A DNA stretch of 64,000 bases from Methylobacter tundripaludum (GTDB lineage: Bacteria > Pseudomonadota > Gammaproteobacteria > Methylococcales > Methylomonadaceae), in assembly GCF_002934365.1 (NCBI RefSeq), contig NZ_PTIY01000003.1, forward strand, positions 1 to 64,000. Direction: 5' to 3'. This document shows positions 1 to 8,460 of this stretch, in pieces. Positions within the stretch are counted from its first letter, which is position 1. The number at the start of each line of letters is the position of its first letter. Under the pieces are notes generated by a model. That model was not told the origin of the DNA. It was given only the letters and a program-made list of their open reading frames with translations, and ran no database searches. Both the position numbers and the translations under genes were made by a program.

Positions 1-1361
1 GTCGATCCGGCTACGGTGACATAAGCTGTCGTTTTCGCTGTCGCGGTGACGTTGGTTTGATCGCCGATCGCGTTGATCGCAGCGGCTTTATCCGCAGCGC
101 TGCCGGTTGCGGTGGAGCCGACCAGTATGCCGTTGATTTTTACCACGTCGGTCGAAGTGGCTACAGTGTCGTAAACGCCGGCCAGTACGTTCAGGGCAGT
201 GGTGGCTGCTGCACCGGTGGCGACTGAGCCGGACATGTCGCCGTCGCCGACCACGTTGCCGTTGCCGGTGCCTTGGTTGAATCCGAAGGTGTTGATTGCA
301 CTTGGATCGTTGGCTGTCAACGTGCCGATTTTAATATCGGAGCCGTCCCCGCTGGTAAGGCCCAGAAAACCGTTATAGGTTCCTGCGGTCAAGCCGGAGT
401 TAGAAGTGGTGCCGCCAATCGTTATTGCCGCGCCGTTATCGTTGGTCAATATCAGATTGCCGTCCTTGCCGATGGACGCGTCGACGCCGCCGACCTGCCG
501 GTTGATATTGTCGGCCAATTGCGATAATGAAACGGCGGTGTCTATGGTTACCGCAGTGCCTGCGGCGCCGGCGGCTGTGGCTACGGTGATGGTCAAGCCG
601 GTAACCGCTTTGTCGGCAGCCACTGAAGCGCGCGAGCCGGTGACTTTGTTAAAGGCGTCCGCGGTCACGCCCGATGTTGAGGACGTGGCGTTAATCGCTG
701 TTTCCAGGCCTGCTATATTGGCAACAGACGCACCGGCGGCTACGCCGCCCACGGATACGCCGTTAATGGTCATATCGCCTGCCGTCGTTGAGGTATTGGA
801 GACGCGTCCCGAGTAGGTTTGTCCTGCCGCCACCGAGCTGTTCAGCGCCAAGGTTTTGGTGTCGGTCTGGCCGATGGTGAAGTTAATGCTTTGGCCTGCG
901 TAAGCGCCGACCTGAATGCTGCGGCTTTGATTGGCGCCGGCCCCGGAAAACAGCTTGACGCCGTTGAAGTCGGTAGTGGCGGAAATCCGGTCAATTTCAT
1001 CGTAAAGCGATTTGACTTCGTTCTGGATAGAGGTGCGGTCGGTGTCGCTGTTGGAGTCGTTGGCGGACTGTACGGCCAACTCGCGCATCCGTTGCAGAAT
1101 GGTGCTCATTTCGCCCAAACCGCCTTCAGCCACCTGGGCGATGGAAATACCGTCGTTGGCGTTACGCACCGCCTGATTAAGGCCTTTGATCTGCGCCGAC
1201 ATACGTTCGACAATCGACAGACCGGCCGAGTCATCTTTCGCGCTGTTGATACGCAAACCGGAAGATAAGCGTTCCATAGCCTGCATACCGGCGGCTTGTG
1301 ATTTGTTTAAATTACGTTGCGCGGTCAGCGCACTCATATTGGTATTGATATATTGAGCCAT
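1..1361 (-). CDS. fliC: Flagellin, N-terminal part (runs off the window)
   Basis: The translation begins MAQYINTNMSALTAQRNLNK and continues with RLSSGLRINSAKDDSAGLSI and the ANDGISIAQVAEGGLGEM helix, the classic D0/D1 flagellin N-terminus. It then passes into a Thr/Ala/Gly-rich variable domain that is still open at base 1, so the C-terminal helices lie outside the window. The product would be exported by the flagellar type III system and polymerised into the filament. The start at 1361 is set by an AGGAGA ribosome-binding site a few bases upstream and by exact family agreement of the first residues. It is divergent from ettA with about 416 bp between. Confidence in the family is very high; total length is unknown. 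Confidence 0.95.
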   Translation of the reverse strand, partial: MAQYINTNMSALTAQRNLNKSQAAGMQAMERLSSGLRINSAKDDSAGLSIVERMSAQIKGLNQAVRNANDGISIAQVAEGGLGEMSTILQRMRELAVQSANDSNSDTDRTSIQNEVKSLYDEIDRISATTDFNGVKLFSGAGANQSRSIQVGAYAGQSINFTIGQTDTKTLALNSSVAAGQTYSGRVSNTSTTAGDMTINGVSVGGVAAGASVANIAGLETAINATSSTSGVTADAFNKVTGSRASVAADKAVTGLTITVATAAGAAGTAVTIDTAVSLSQLADNINRQVGGVDASIGKDGNLILTNDNGAAITIGGTTSNSGLTAGTYNGFLGLTSGDGSDIKIGTLTANDPSAINTFGFNQGTGNGNVVGDGDMSGSVATGAAATTALNVLAGVYDTVATSTDVVKINGILVGSTATGSAADKAAAINAIGDQTNVTATAKTTAYVTVAGS

Positions 1362-1576
1362 GAAGCTTCTCCTAAAATAATATTGACTTTATTTTTAGTG
1401 CAATGAAGGATTTTGTCCCCCACTAACAGAAATTACCTTTTTATTACCAGCATGGCTTACCCTAAAAAATCAGTCGGACAAAACGCTATATTCAGAAGTA
1501 TTCGAAATAGTTACGTTTTGCCGAATTACTGTCTTCTGTATTTTTTAAAAAAGTCATCCAGCTTGCCTACCTTGCA

Positions 1577-1591
1577 GCACAAAGAATGCCA
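1577..1591 (-). promoter_or_regulatory. Possible sigma-54 (RpoN) promoter for flagellin
   Basis: On the minus strand the sequence reads TGGCATTCTTTGTGC, giving GG-N10-GC with a good -24 half (TGGCA) and an imperfect -12 half (GTGC instead of TTGC). It lies about 215 bp upstream of the flagellin start, so the leader would be long. Sigma-54 control of flagellin is known in several Gammaproteobacteria, whereas sigma-28 is the commoner driver; I saw no convincing sigma-28 box in this gap. The rest of the 1362-1777 gap holds no gene I can support. Confidence 0.3.
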
Positions 1592-1777
1592 TTTATTTAT
1601 TTATATTATTTAACAATGAGTTATTTCAATATTAAAATCCAAGCGACTTGCTTCATGACGTTTTGTCATTTTTTTGGCACGGCCGAATAAATCCACTCGG
1701 CATCAAAGCTTAAAAATTACCGGATAACATGGAATAATAGCGGGCACTAGCAACCTTAAACTGACTGACTAAACACC

Positions 1778-3445
1778 ATGGCGCAATACATCTATTCAAT
1801 GAACCGGGTCGGCAAGATTGTTCCGCCCAAAAAATACATCCTCAAGGACATCTCGCTGTCTTTTTTTCCCGGCGCAAAAATCGGCGTACTGGGCCTAAAC
1901 GGCTCGGGTAAATCGACGCTGCTGCGCATCATGGCGGGCATCGACAAGGAAATCGAAGGCGAGGCTATCCCGCTCAAAGGCATCAAGATCGGCTACCTGC
2001 CGCAGGAGCCGCAACTCGACCCCAACAAAACCGTGCGCGGCAATGTCGAGGAAGCGGTCGCGGAAATCAAAACCGCCTTGGACCAGCTGAATGAGGTCTA
2101 TGCGGCTTACGCGCTGCCCGATGCCGATTTCGACAAGTTGGCCGCCGATCAGGCGCGCCTGGAAGACATTATCAACGCCTGCGACGGCCATAATCTGGAT
2201 CGCAAGCTCGAAGTCGCCGCCGACGCGTTGCGACTGCCGGATTGGGACGCCGATGTCACAAAATTGTCGGGCGGTGAAAAGCGCCGAGTGGCGCTATGCC
2301 GGTTATTGCTGTCCAACCCCGACATGCTGCTGCTGGACGAGCCGACCAACCATTTGGACGCGGAATCGGTCGCCTGGCTGGAAAGATTCCTGCACGATTA
2401 CCCCGGCACCGTGGTTGCGGTAACCCATGACCGTTACTTCCTGGACAATGTGGCCGGCTGGATTCTGGAATTGGACAGAGGCTCCGGCATTCCGTGGGAA
2501 GGCAACTACTCCAGCTGGCTGGAACAAAAGAGCAACCGCTTGTTGCAGGAAGAAAAACAGGAATCTTCCCGCCAAAAAGCCATGAAAGAAGAGTTGGAAT
2601 GGGTACGCTCCAGCCCCAAAGGCCGCCATGCCAAAAGCAAGGCACGCTTGGCGCGCTTTGAAGAGCTGGCGTCATCCGATGTGCAAAAACGCAACGAGAC
2701 CCAGGAAATTTATATTCCGCCCGGACCTCGTTTGGGCGACGTGGTGATCGAGGCCGACAACATCAGCAAGGCTTTCGGCGACAAGCTGTTATTCAACGGC
2801 TTGAGTTTCAAACTGCCGCCCGGCGGCATCGTCGGCATTATCGGCCCGAACGGCGCGGGTAAAACCACGCTGTTCCGCATGATGGCCGGTGTTGACAAGC
2901 CCGATTCGGGTACCCTAACGCTGGGGCAAACCGTTCAACTCGCCTATGTTGACCAGTTGCGCGACGACCTGGACCCAAAGAAAACCGTGTTCGATGAAAT
3001 TTCCGACGGGCTGGACTTGATTACCGTCGGCAAGTACGAAACGCCGTCACGGGCTTATGTCGGCCGTTTCAACTTTAAGGGCGCAGACCAGGGTAAACGT
3101 ATCGGCGATCTTTCCGGCGGCGAACGCAACCGCGTGCATTTAGCCAAGCTGCTTAAAACCGGCGGCAACGTGCTGTTGCTTGACGAGCCGACCAACGATC
3201 TGGACGTTGAAACCCTGCGCGCGTTGGAAGAAGCGCTGTTGGCCTTCCCCGGTTGCGCGGTGGTTATTTCGCATGACCGTTGGTTTCTGGATCGGATCGC
3301 CACGCACATGCTGGCGTTTGAAGGCGACAGTAACGTGGTCTGGTTTGAAGGCAACTATGAAGATTACGAGGCCGACCGTCATCGCCGCTTGGGTAGCGAT
3401 GCGGATAACCCACATCGGTTGAAGTATAAGAAGCTGACTGGGTAA
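1778..3445 (+). CDS. ettA: Energy-dependent translational throttle protein EttA (ABC-F ATPase)
   Basis: A 555-residue soluble protein with two ABC ATPase domains and no membrane segments, the ABC-F layout. The first domain has Walker [10 protein letters not shown] and signature LSGGEKRR; the second has GPNGAGKTT and LSGGERNR; both have LLLDEPTN Walker B regions. The charged linker between them (around residues 245-310) carries the arm and P-site tRNA interaction motif region. The N-terminus [19 protein letters not shown] and the length match E. coli EttA closely. EttA binds the ribosomal E site and gates the first elongation steps according to ADP/ATP ratio. It appears monocistronic, followed by an intergenic repeat element. 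Confidence 0.96.
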   Translation: MAQYIYSMNRVGKIVPPKKYILKDISLSFFPGAKIGVLGLNGSGKSTLLRIMAGIDKEIEGEAIPLKGIKIGYLPQEPQLDPNKTVRGNVEEAVAEIKTALDQLNEVYAAYALPDADFDKLAADQARLEDIINACDGHNLDRKLEVAADALRLPDWDADVTKLSGGEKRRVALCRLLLSNPDMLLLDEPTNHLDAESVAWLERFLHDYPGTVVAVTHDRYFLDNVAGWILELDRGSGIPWEGNYSSWLEQKSNRLLQEEKQESSRQKAMKEELEWVRSSPKGRHAKSKARLARFEELASSDVQKRNETQEIYIPPGPRLGDVVIEADNISKAFGDKLLFNGLSFKLPPGGIVGIIGPNGAGKTTLFRMMAGVDKPDSGTLTLGQTVQLAYVDQLRDDLDPKKTVFDEISDGLDLITVGKYETPSRAYVGRFNFKGADQGKRIGDLSGGERNRVHLAKLLKTGGNVLLLDEPTNDLDVETLRALEEALLAFPGCAVVISHDRWFLDRIATHMLAFEGDSNVVWFEGNYEDYEADRHRRLGSDADNPHRLKYKKLTG

Positions 3446-3461
3446 AAAATTTAAACAATCA

Positions 3462-3524
3462 CCATGAAGAGCATAAAGAGCTAAATCCTTCATGCTCTTC
3501 ATGTTCTTCATGTTCTTCATGGTT
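3462..3524. repeat. ATGAAG-type palindromic repeat, divergent copy
   Basis: Left-arm units ACCATGAAGAGCATAAAGAG are followed by a run of right-arm units of the form TTCATGNTC, ending CTTCATGGTTTAAAAAT. The arms can pair to a long hairpin. It is related to the elements at 17752 and 46368; the shared GCACGTTCCT downstream supports common origin. It lies between the convergent ettA and tusC-like genes and could also act as a terminator. A second motif, CTTCGTGCTTTCGTGGTGAA, follows at about 3567-3587 and resembles the arms at 46251 and 46503. Confidence 0.7.
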
Positions 3525-3591
3525 TAAAAATAAAATTATTTCGCAGCAGCACGTTCCTGTTTTTTCTTCGTGCTTTCGTGGTGAATTAAAA

Positions 3592-3948
3592 TTACCCCGC
3601 AAACACCACATCAAACCGCTTCATCAACCCGGCAATATCTTTCCGATAAAACTCCTGCACCGGCAAACACAAGCCGCCCGGCTTTAAGCCGCGTTCCTGC
3701 AGCGACTCCACTTCGACGTAGATGTCGTTAACATCGTAGATTTCCAGCGCTTTAAAAATGGCTGCGGTATCTTTCATGCCCGCGCTTTCAGGATTCTGCC
3801 CGTTTTTCAGCTGAAACACGCCGTCGTCGAGCAACAAGATGCTGACGTGCTGGTCAAACGCGGCGGTAGTCAAAATAATGTCGAGCATTTCCTGAACCTG
3901 GGCTCCGCTGTGCGGCGGCTTGCGCAATACGAATAAATAACGTTTCAT
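3592..3948 (-). CDS. tusC: DsrF/TusC-like sulfur relay subunit
   Basis: A 118-residue DsrE/F-fold protein. The opening MKRYLFVLRKPPHSG, the segment AAFDQHVSILLLDDGVFQL and the YVEVESLQERGL stretch are typical of TusC/DsrF. In the Tus system TusBCD takes persulfide sulfur from TusA and passes it on through TusE to MnmA for 2-thiouridine at tRNA position 34; in sulfur oxidisers the homologous DsrEFH works in dissimilatory sulfur metabolism. The tusD-like gene lies 111 bp upstream on the same strand, separated by a repeat. The usual third subunit TusB/DsrH is not found downstream, where convergent ettA begins. Family call is firm; Tus rather than Dsr role is inference. Confidence 0.85.
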   Translation of the reverse strand: MKRYLFVLRKPPHSGAQVQEMLDIILTTAAFDQHVSILLLDDGVFQLKNGQNPESAGMKDTAAIFKALEIYDVNDIYVEVESLQERGLKPGGLCLPVQEFYRKDIAGLMKRFDVVFAG

Positions 3949-3971
3949 ATTAAAAACTACAGTTGAGCACT

Positions 3972-4020
3972 CCCAAATCCCGTTCGCCCTGAGCTTGTCG
4001 AAGGGGGAGCTGAATTTGGG
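3972..4020. repeat. Dispersed GAGCTTGTCGAA repeat nested in a hairpin
   Basis: Contains CGTTCGCCCTGAGCTTGTCG followed by AAGGGG (3980-4005), the well-known proteobacterial intergenic repeat related to the element at 17914 and to the in-gene copy at 50886. It is bracketed by CCCAAAT (3972-3978) and ATTTGGG (4014-4020), so the whole block can fold as a stem. It sits between the tusD-like and tusC-like genes. Confidence 0.75.
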
Positions 4021-4059
4021 AATAATTTCGGAGAATGGGCTGTTTTTAGGTTCATGCTC

Positions 4060-4449
4060 TCACCCGAATACGATAAAGCGATCGGCTTCCAGCGTAGCCT
4101 CGACCAGCTGCCCCAAACCGGAAATGCGAAAACCCTCTGCCAAATCATTATCCTGCTTGCCCTGCCGCTTGGCCTCGTCGCTGCATAACAAGCCGCGCCG
4201 TTGGGCTGCGGAAATGCACACTACCAAGTCTATCTGATGCAGCCTTGCCAGCTCGCTCCATTGCGCAGTGAACTGGAGTTCGTCATCCGGCGGCGTCGCG
4301 TATTTGAACGCATGGTAAATGCCGTCTTGATAAAAAAACACCCGGAACACTTGGTGTCCTGCTGCCAACGCGGCATTGATAAATTGATACGCGGTATACC
4401 CGGCATTGGAGCGATAGGGGCTGGCGTTAATTTGTATGGCAAATTTCAT
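4060..4449 (-). CDS. tusD: DsrE/TusD-like sulfur relay subunit
   Basis: A 129-residue DsrE-fold protein. It starts MKFAIQINASPYRSNAGYTAY and contains GHQVFRVFFYQDGIYHA, as in TusD. Cys78 in IDLVVCISAAQRRG falls where E. coli TusD has its persulfide-carrying cysteine, and the ending GFRISGLGQLVEATLEADRF is also typical. It is expected to act in the cytoplasm in a heteromeric complex with the TusC-like protein encoded downstream. Upstream lies the phosphorelay set on the same strand with a 140-bp gap, which probably marks a separate transcript. No TusB is seen nearby, so the third subunit must be encoded elsewhere or the complex differs. Confidence 0.88.
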   Translation of the reverse strand: MKFAIQINASPYRSNAGYTAYQFINAALAAGHQVFRVFFYQDGIYHAFKYATPPDDELQFTAQWSELARLHQIDLVVCISAAQRRGLLCSDEAKRQGKQDNDLAEGFRISGLGQLVEATLEADRFIVFG

Positions 4450-4589
4450 TTGATTTTCATTCGTGCAGGGAGAACTTCATTATATTGGCAGAAGGCCGGT
4501 GTAAAAATTCGTGTTGAATCTGATGATTGCGTTTACGCCATTGGCAAACCTTGGTTTGCTGCTCGTCAAATACATCAATGCGCTGTTAT

Positions 4590-4943
4590 TCAAGGCTTCC
4601 CATGTCCTGGGTCAGCGTTAACAGCGTTTTCCAACTCGGCGAGCAGTAAATCTACCGTAGCTGTGGATAACGCTGATTCTGTATCCAGAACATGGTTATA
4701 GGTGCTGAGTGCATCTTCCAGGGCTTGAGCCGCCTTGCTAACTTCGGCAAAACCAAAGGTTGCGCCCGAACCTATGAGTCCGTGGACTTTGCGATTCAGT
4801 GCATAAAGAGTTTGCTCAGCGGGCTGCAATCTGAGTTGCTGCCAATCGGCTTTAATCGCCGCTATCTTGTCCGGCAACTTTTGGGCATAAGCCAGATTCA
4901 TGGCATCAAGCTGTTGGCTAAGCCGTTGCTCTTTATCGTCCAT
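4590..4943 (-). CDS. Histidine phosphotransfer (Hpt) domain protein
   Basis: A helical protein of about 117 residues with the Hpt signature KVHGLIGSGATFGF, where the histidine (about residue 54) would be the phospho-acceptor. The four-helix pattern and the heptad-like ALNRK/AAQALEDAL segments agree with a stand-alone Hpt domain. The ATG at 4943 is preferred over an upstream GTG. It overlaps the end of the receiver gene by 11 bp, so the two are translationally coupled. It probably shuttles phosphate between the receivers of the hybrid kinase encoded upstream and the single-domain receiver. No output partner is visible in the window. Confidence 0.85.
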   Translation of the reverse strand: MDDKEQRLSQQLDAMNLAYAQKLPDKIAAIKADWQQLRLQPAEQTLYALNRKVHGLIGSGATFGFAEVSKAAQALEDALSTYNHVLDTESALSTATVDLLLAELENAVNADPGHGKP

Positions 4944-5313
4944 CACTGTTGCTCAAGATCGCTTTCACATCATCTGCCAAGGTCATGGGATCGAACGGTT
5001 TGGGGATAACTCCCGCAGCGCCCAAATCAAGGTAGTGCCGCACTTCGTTGGCTTGCACCTTGGCCGTCATAAATACGACCGGTGTCGCCGCACATTCAGG
5101 CATCCGGCGTAAAGCCTGATAAGTCTGGATGCCGTCCATGCCCGGCATCATCACATCCAGCAAAATAATATCCGGCGCAAAACCGGCAACGGTTTGCAAT
5201 GCCTCCATGCCGGAACCGCAAGTCGTTACTTCAAAGCCGCCAACGGTTTCCAGGGCCATCTGGGCGATGACTTGGATATCATGTTCATCTTCCACATAAA
5301 GAATTTTTGTCAT
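4933..5313 (-). CDS. Single-domain response regulator (CheY-like receiver)
   Basis: A receiver domain of 126 residues with nothing attached. The acidic pair is in YVEDE, the phospho-acceptor is Asp53 in IILLDVMMPGMDG, and the conserved Thr83 (FMTAK) and Lys105 (PKPFDP) are present. The ATG at 5313 is chosen over a TTG one codon earlier. It lies 55 bp after the hybrid kinase and overlaps the Hpt gene, so the three form one unit. With no output domain it must act through protein contact (as CheY does) or as a phosphate relay or sink. The cognate target cannot be told from this sequence. Confidence 0.9.
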   Translation of the reverse strand: MTKILYVEDEHDIQVIAQMALETVGGFEVTTCGSGMEALQTVAGFAPDIILLDVMMPGMDGIQTYQALRRMPECAATPVVFMTAKVQANEVRHYLDLGAAGVIPKPFDPMTLADDVKAILSNSDGR

Positions 5314-5368
5314 CAATTAAAACTCATTGCGATCATCAAATTTCAGGTTGTTGTGGTGGTGGTGTAGA

Positions 5369-8323
5369 TTAAGCCCGACCGCTTAATTTACGCCTGCTTT
5401 TAAGTATGGATTCTATTTTATTCATCAGTTCTTCGTTACTGGTTTTCGATTTTATAAAGTTGGCCAGAATCTGTTGACTATCAGCTGTTTCAACTTCACT
5501 GGCGGAAAAAATAACGACGGGAATAGGTTTGTCACGATTCGACAATAATGGCAACAAAGTTTCACCCGACCCATCGGGCAACTCCATGTCCAGAATAACC
5601 AAATCATAGTCTTGCTCCAATTTCCTCCTGGCTGTAGCCATATCCATAGCGACATCGATTTCCGCTGTATTTTGCAGCAGGGTGGCGACAATATGCACAA
5701 TATCAGGATCATCTTCAACATGTAATATGCGAGTCATAAAGCCATTACTCCGCAATGCATGCGTTAAGGCCTGATCGAGCCTGCCTTCATCAATGGGTTT
5801 GCTCAACCAGTCAACGATTGCCAAAGCCTCGCCCTTAAGCTCTTGCTTGACTTGGTCGGCAAACGCAGACACAACGATAACCGGTAACTGTTTAAAAAGC
5901 TCTTGTTCCCGCAACTCCCGAAAAAAATCAATCCCGCTTTGTCCCGGCAGAATCAGATCGAGCGTCATGGCATCATAGGACTTGCTGTTGAGCATTTGTT
6001 TTGCCTGTTCCGCAGTACAGGCAATATCAGCGGCATAGCAGCGTTTTGCCAGCATCATCCTAAGCAGGGCAGCGACATCCGGATCATCTTCCAGAATTAA
6101 CAGGTATTGTTTGTTATGTTCACTGCTTGTAGTGGACAGCGTTTCCCCAGCACAGCAAAGCGGTAGCTCGATAAAAAAAGTGGTTTTTTTATTGGGTTCA
6201 CTTTCATAATCGATGATGCCGCCCAGTCTTTCAATAATGGCCTTAGAGATGCTTAGCCCCAGTCCTGTACCACCTTTTTGCCGGGTATTGGTGCTATCTT
6301 CCTGGGTAAATTGTTTAAATATCCGGTCTCTAAATTCTTCCTTGATGCCGGTGCCGTAATCCGTCACGCTCAAGCGCAAGCGCTGATTTGTAATTGATGT
6401 CGCCACATCAACCCGCCCTCCGCGATGCGAAAATTTTGCCGCATTGGATAATAAATTGGTCAGCACTTGGGTTAAACGGTCGCTATCGGCCAATACCACA
6501 GCCCCGGCCTGTTCATGAGTGACAGCAAATGTAACACCAAATTCATCAGCATAGGCTTGATTGATCTCAATGCAATGCTCCACAAGCGGCATAATTTCTA
6601 TGGGTTTTATATCGAAAGTCATTTTGCCGGATTCAAATTTTTCAAGATCCAGAATATCATTAATCAGCCGCACCAGGCGCTTGCAGTTATTGTTGGCAAT
6701 GCTTAACAGCTTGATGCTTTTCTCTGGCAAATCGCCGGTTGCGCCACCCAAAATCAGTCCTAATGCGCCTTGAATGGAAGTGAGAGGCGTACGCAATTCA
6801 TGGCTGACTGTGGAAATGAATTCATTCTTCAACTGTTCCATGGCTTTGCGTTCGGAGATGTCGCGCGCCAGGCCTGTGAACATGCGTCTGCCGTCAATCA
6901 ACATTTCACTAACCGCCAGCTCCATAGGAAACACGGAACCATCCTTCCGCTTGCCAACAATCTCGCGGACAATGCCGATAATTTTCGACTCACCGGTAGC
7001 CATATAATGCCGTAAATAATCGTCGTGCTCGCTGTGATACGGTTCCGGCATCAGCATGCTGACATTTTGTCCGACCACCTCGCTATGTTGGTACCCGAAA
7101 ATTTTTTCACCGGCGGAATTTATGGTTTCAATTATGCCATTGCCGTCTATAGTGATGATGCCTTCAACCACGGCTTCAATAACCGCCCGAAGCCTGGCTT
7201 CATTATTACTCAAAGCCATTTGAGCATTTTTTTGCGCACTGATGTCTCGCAGCAGGCAGGTGAACATGCGAATGCCCTCAACTGCCATTTCGCTGACTGT
7301 CAGCTCCAAAGGAAATGAAAAGCCGTCTTTGCGCTCGGCATTTATTTCACATCGGTAGCCTGTATTGGCAGCCAGAACATGGCGCTCAATATCATCAGGC
7401 AGTTGCGGCAGTAACTGCCTGATGTGCTTGCTTACAAGCTCCTCGGCCGTATAACCGAACAATCGTTCGGCGGCAGGATTTAAAGACCGTATGCCACCAT
7501 GACTATCCAGAATGATTAGTCCGTCTACCATGGTGGAAACGATACTGTTCAGCTCTTGTGTCCTACTCTGAATGGCTTCGGCCATCAGGTTAAACGCTTT
7601 TGCCAACTGGCTGAATTCATCCTGAGAAGAAAAGTTTATTCTTGTTGCATAGTTGCCGGCGGCCAATTGTTCAGTACTCAGGCTAAGCGCACGCAGCGGC
7701 CTCATAATGTTTCGTATCAGCAATAAGCCAATGATAAGAAGCATAAAACCCATTGCAACTACGAATACCACTTCGATTTTATAAAATGTAGCAATATCTT
7801 GGTTGTGGGTTTTTGTCCGCTCATTTAATAATCGCCGCTCCTCGCTGCTCATGTCCCCCATAATAACCCGCATACGATCCATTAAATTTTTACCGGTTTT
7901 GGTGGAAACCCTATTGACCGCCGCCTGTAGGCCTTGTTCATCTCTGAGCGCAATAGTTTGGGATAAATAGCTCAACGGGTTCCGCATAACGGGCTCGAAT
8001 TCATTGAGGCGCTGTTGCTGATTAACATTATCCTGGGTCAGTGTGCGTAACTGCAGCAGGTCCGCGTCTATTTTCTTAAGGCTTCTGGAAAAAGGTTCGA
8101 GAAAACTTTTATCACCGGTAATAACAAAACCGCGCTCACCGAGCTTTGCATCCTGTATATCGAAAAACAGTATGTTAATTTGCTCCATTACTTGGTAACT
8201 GTGGTCAATCCAGTTTCTCTGCTCTTCGTTTTTGTTCTGTGCCAAATGAAACAGTGTAAAAAAAACGACCGTAACGGGAATAATCAGCGCAAGTGTACAG
8301 ATAACTTTCAGGCGTATGTTCAT
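5369..8323 (-). CDS. CHASE3-HAMP-PAS-PAS hybrid histidine kinase with two receivers
   Basis: A 984-residue membrane sensor. Order seen: TM helix (about 7-26); periplasmic CHASE3-like domain with DAKLGERGFVITGDKSFLEPF-type sequence (about 35-180); TM (about 183-204); HAMP (205-255); two PAS domains (about 256-365 and 375-492); HisKA with His508 in STVSHELRTPLTS; HATPase with N box SNAAKFS (626-632) and G boxes DYGTGI and GGTGLGLSI; receiver 1 with Asp789 (TLDLILPG); receiver 2 with Asp912 (ILDMELPDGSG). A tandem-receiver hybrid kinase usually passes phosphate through an Hpt protein, and one is encoded two genes downstream after a CheY-like receiver. The signal sensed is unknown; the second PAS domain and a longer C-terminus suggest cytoplasmic input too. 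Confidence 0.94.
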   Translation of the reverse strand: MNIRLKVICTLALIIPVTVVFFTLFHLAQNKNEEQRNWIDHSYQVMEQINILFFDIQDAKLGERGFVITGDKSFLEPFSRSLKKIDADLLQLRTLTQDNVNQQQRLNEFEPVMRNPLSYLSQTIALRDEQGLQAAVNRVSTKTGKNLMDRMRVIMGDMSSEERRLLNERTKTHNQDIATFYKIEVVFVVAMGFMLLIIGLLLIRNIMRPLRALSLSTEQLAAGNYATRINFSSQDEFSQLAKAFNLMAEAIQSRTQELNSIVSTMVDGLIILDSHGGIRSLNPAAERLFGYTAEELVSKHIRQLLPQLPDDIERHVLAANTGYRCEINAERKDGFSFPLELTVSEMAVEGIRMFTCLLRDISAQKNAQMALSNNEARLRAVIEAVVEGIITIDGNGIIETINSAGEKIFGYQHSEVVGQNVSMLMPEPYHSEHDDYLRHYMATGESKIIGIVREIVGKRKDGSVFPMELAVSEMLIDGRRMFTGLARDISERKAMEQLKNEFISTVSHELRTPLTSIQGALGLILGGATGDLPEKSIKLLSIANNNCKRLVRLINDILDLEKFESGKMTFDIKPIEIMPLVEHCIEINQAYADEFGVTFAVTHEQAGAVVLADSDRLTQVLTNLLSNAAKFSHRGGRVDVATSITNQRLRLSVTDYGTGIKEEFRDRIFKQFTQEDSTNTRQKGGTGLGLSISKAIIERLGGIIDYESEPNKKTTFFIELPLCCAGETLSTTSSEHNKQYLLILEDDPDVAALLRMMLAKRCYAADIACTAEQAKQMLNSKSYDAMTLDLILPGQSGIDFFRELREQELFKQLPVIVVSAFADQVKQELKGEALAIVDWLSKPIDEGRLDQALTHALRSNGFMTRILHVEDDPDIVHIVATLLQNTAEIDVAMDMATARRKLEQDYDLVILDMELPDGSGETLLPLLSNRDKPIPVVIFSASEVETADSQQILANFIKSKTSNEELMNKIESILKSRRKLSGRA

Positions 8324-8460
8324 GGGTAATAACGTATTGTTAATTATAGTTTATTAAATATTCACCTAGCCCGGGGAAAATGCCAGATGAAATTATTAAT
8401 CTAATAATCCCCATCCGCCATGATTTTTGCCGGCCATTTTAAGCGCCTGCCTGGCCCGGT

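Noticed and set aside
819-1268. Plus-strand frame opposite flagellin
   Set aside because: Shadow of the clearly homologous flagellin frame; no own signals.
3462-3524. Tandem ATGAAG units as a possible CRISPR array
   Set aside because: Units are 9 bp, tandem without spacers, and form inverted arms; no cas genes are present.
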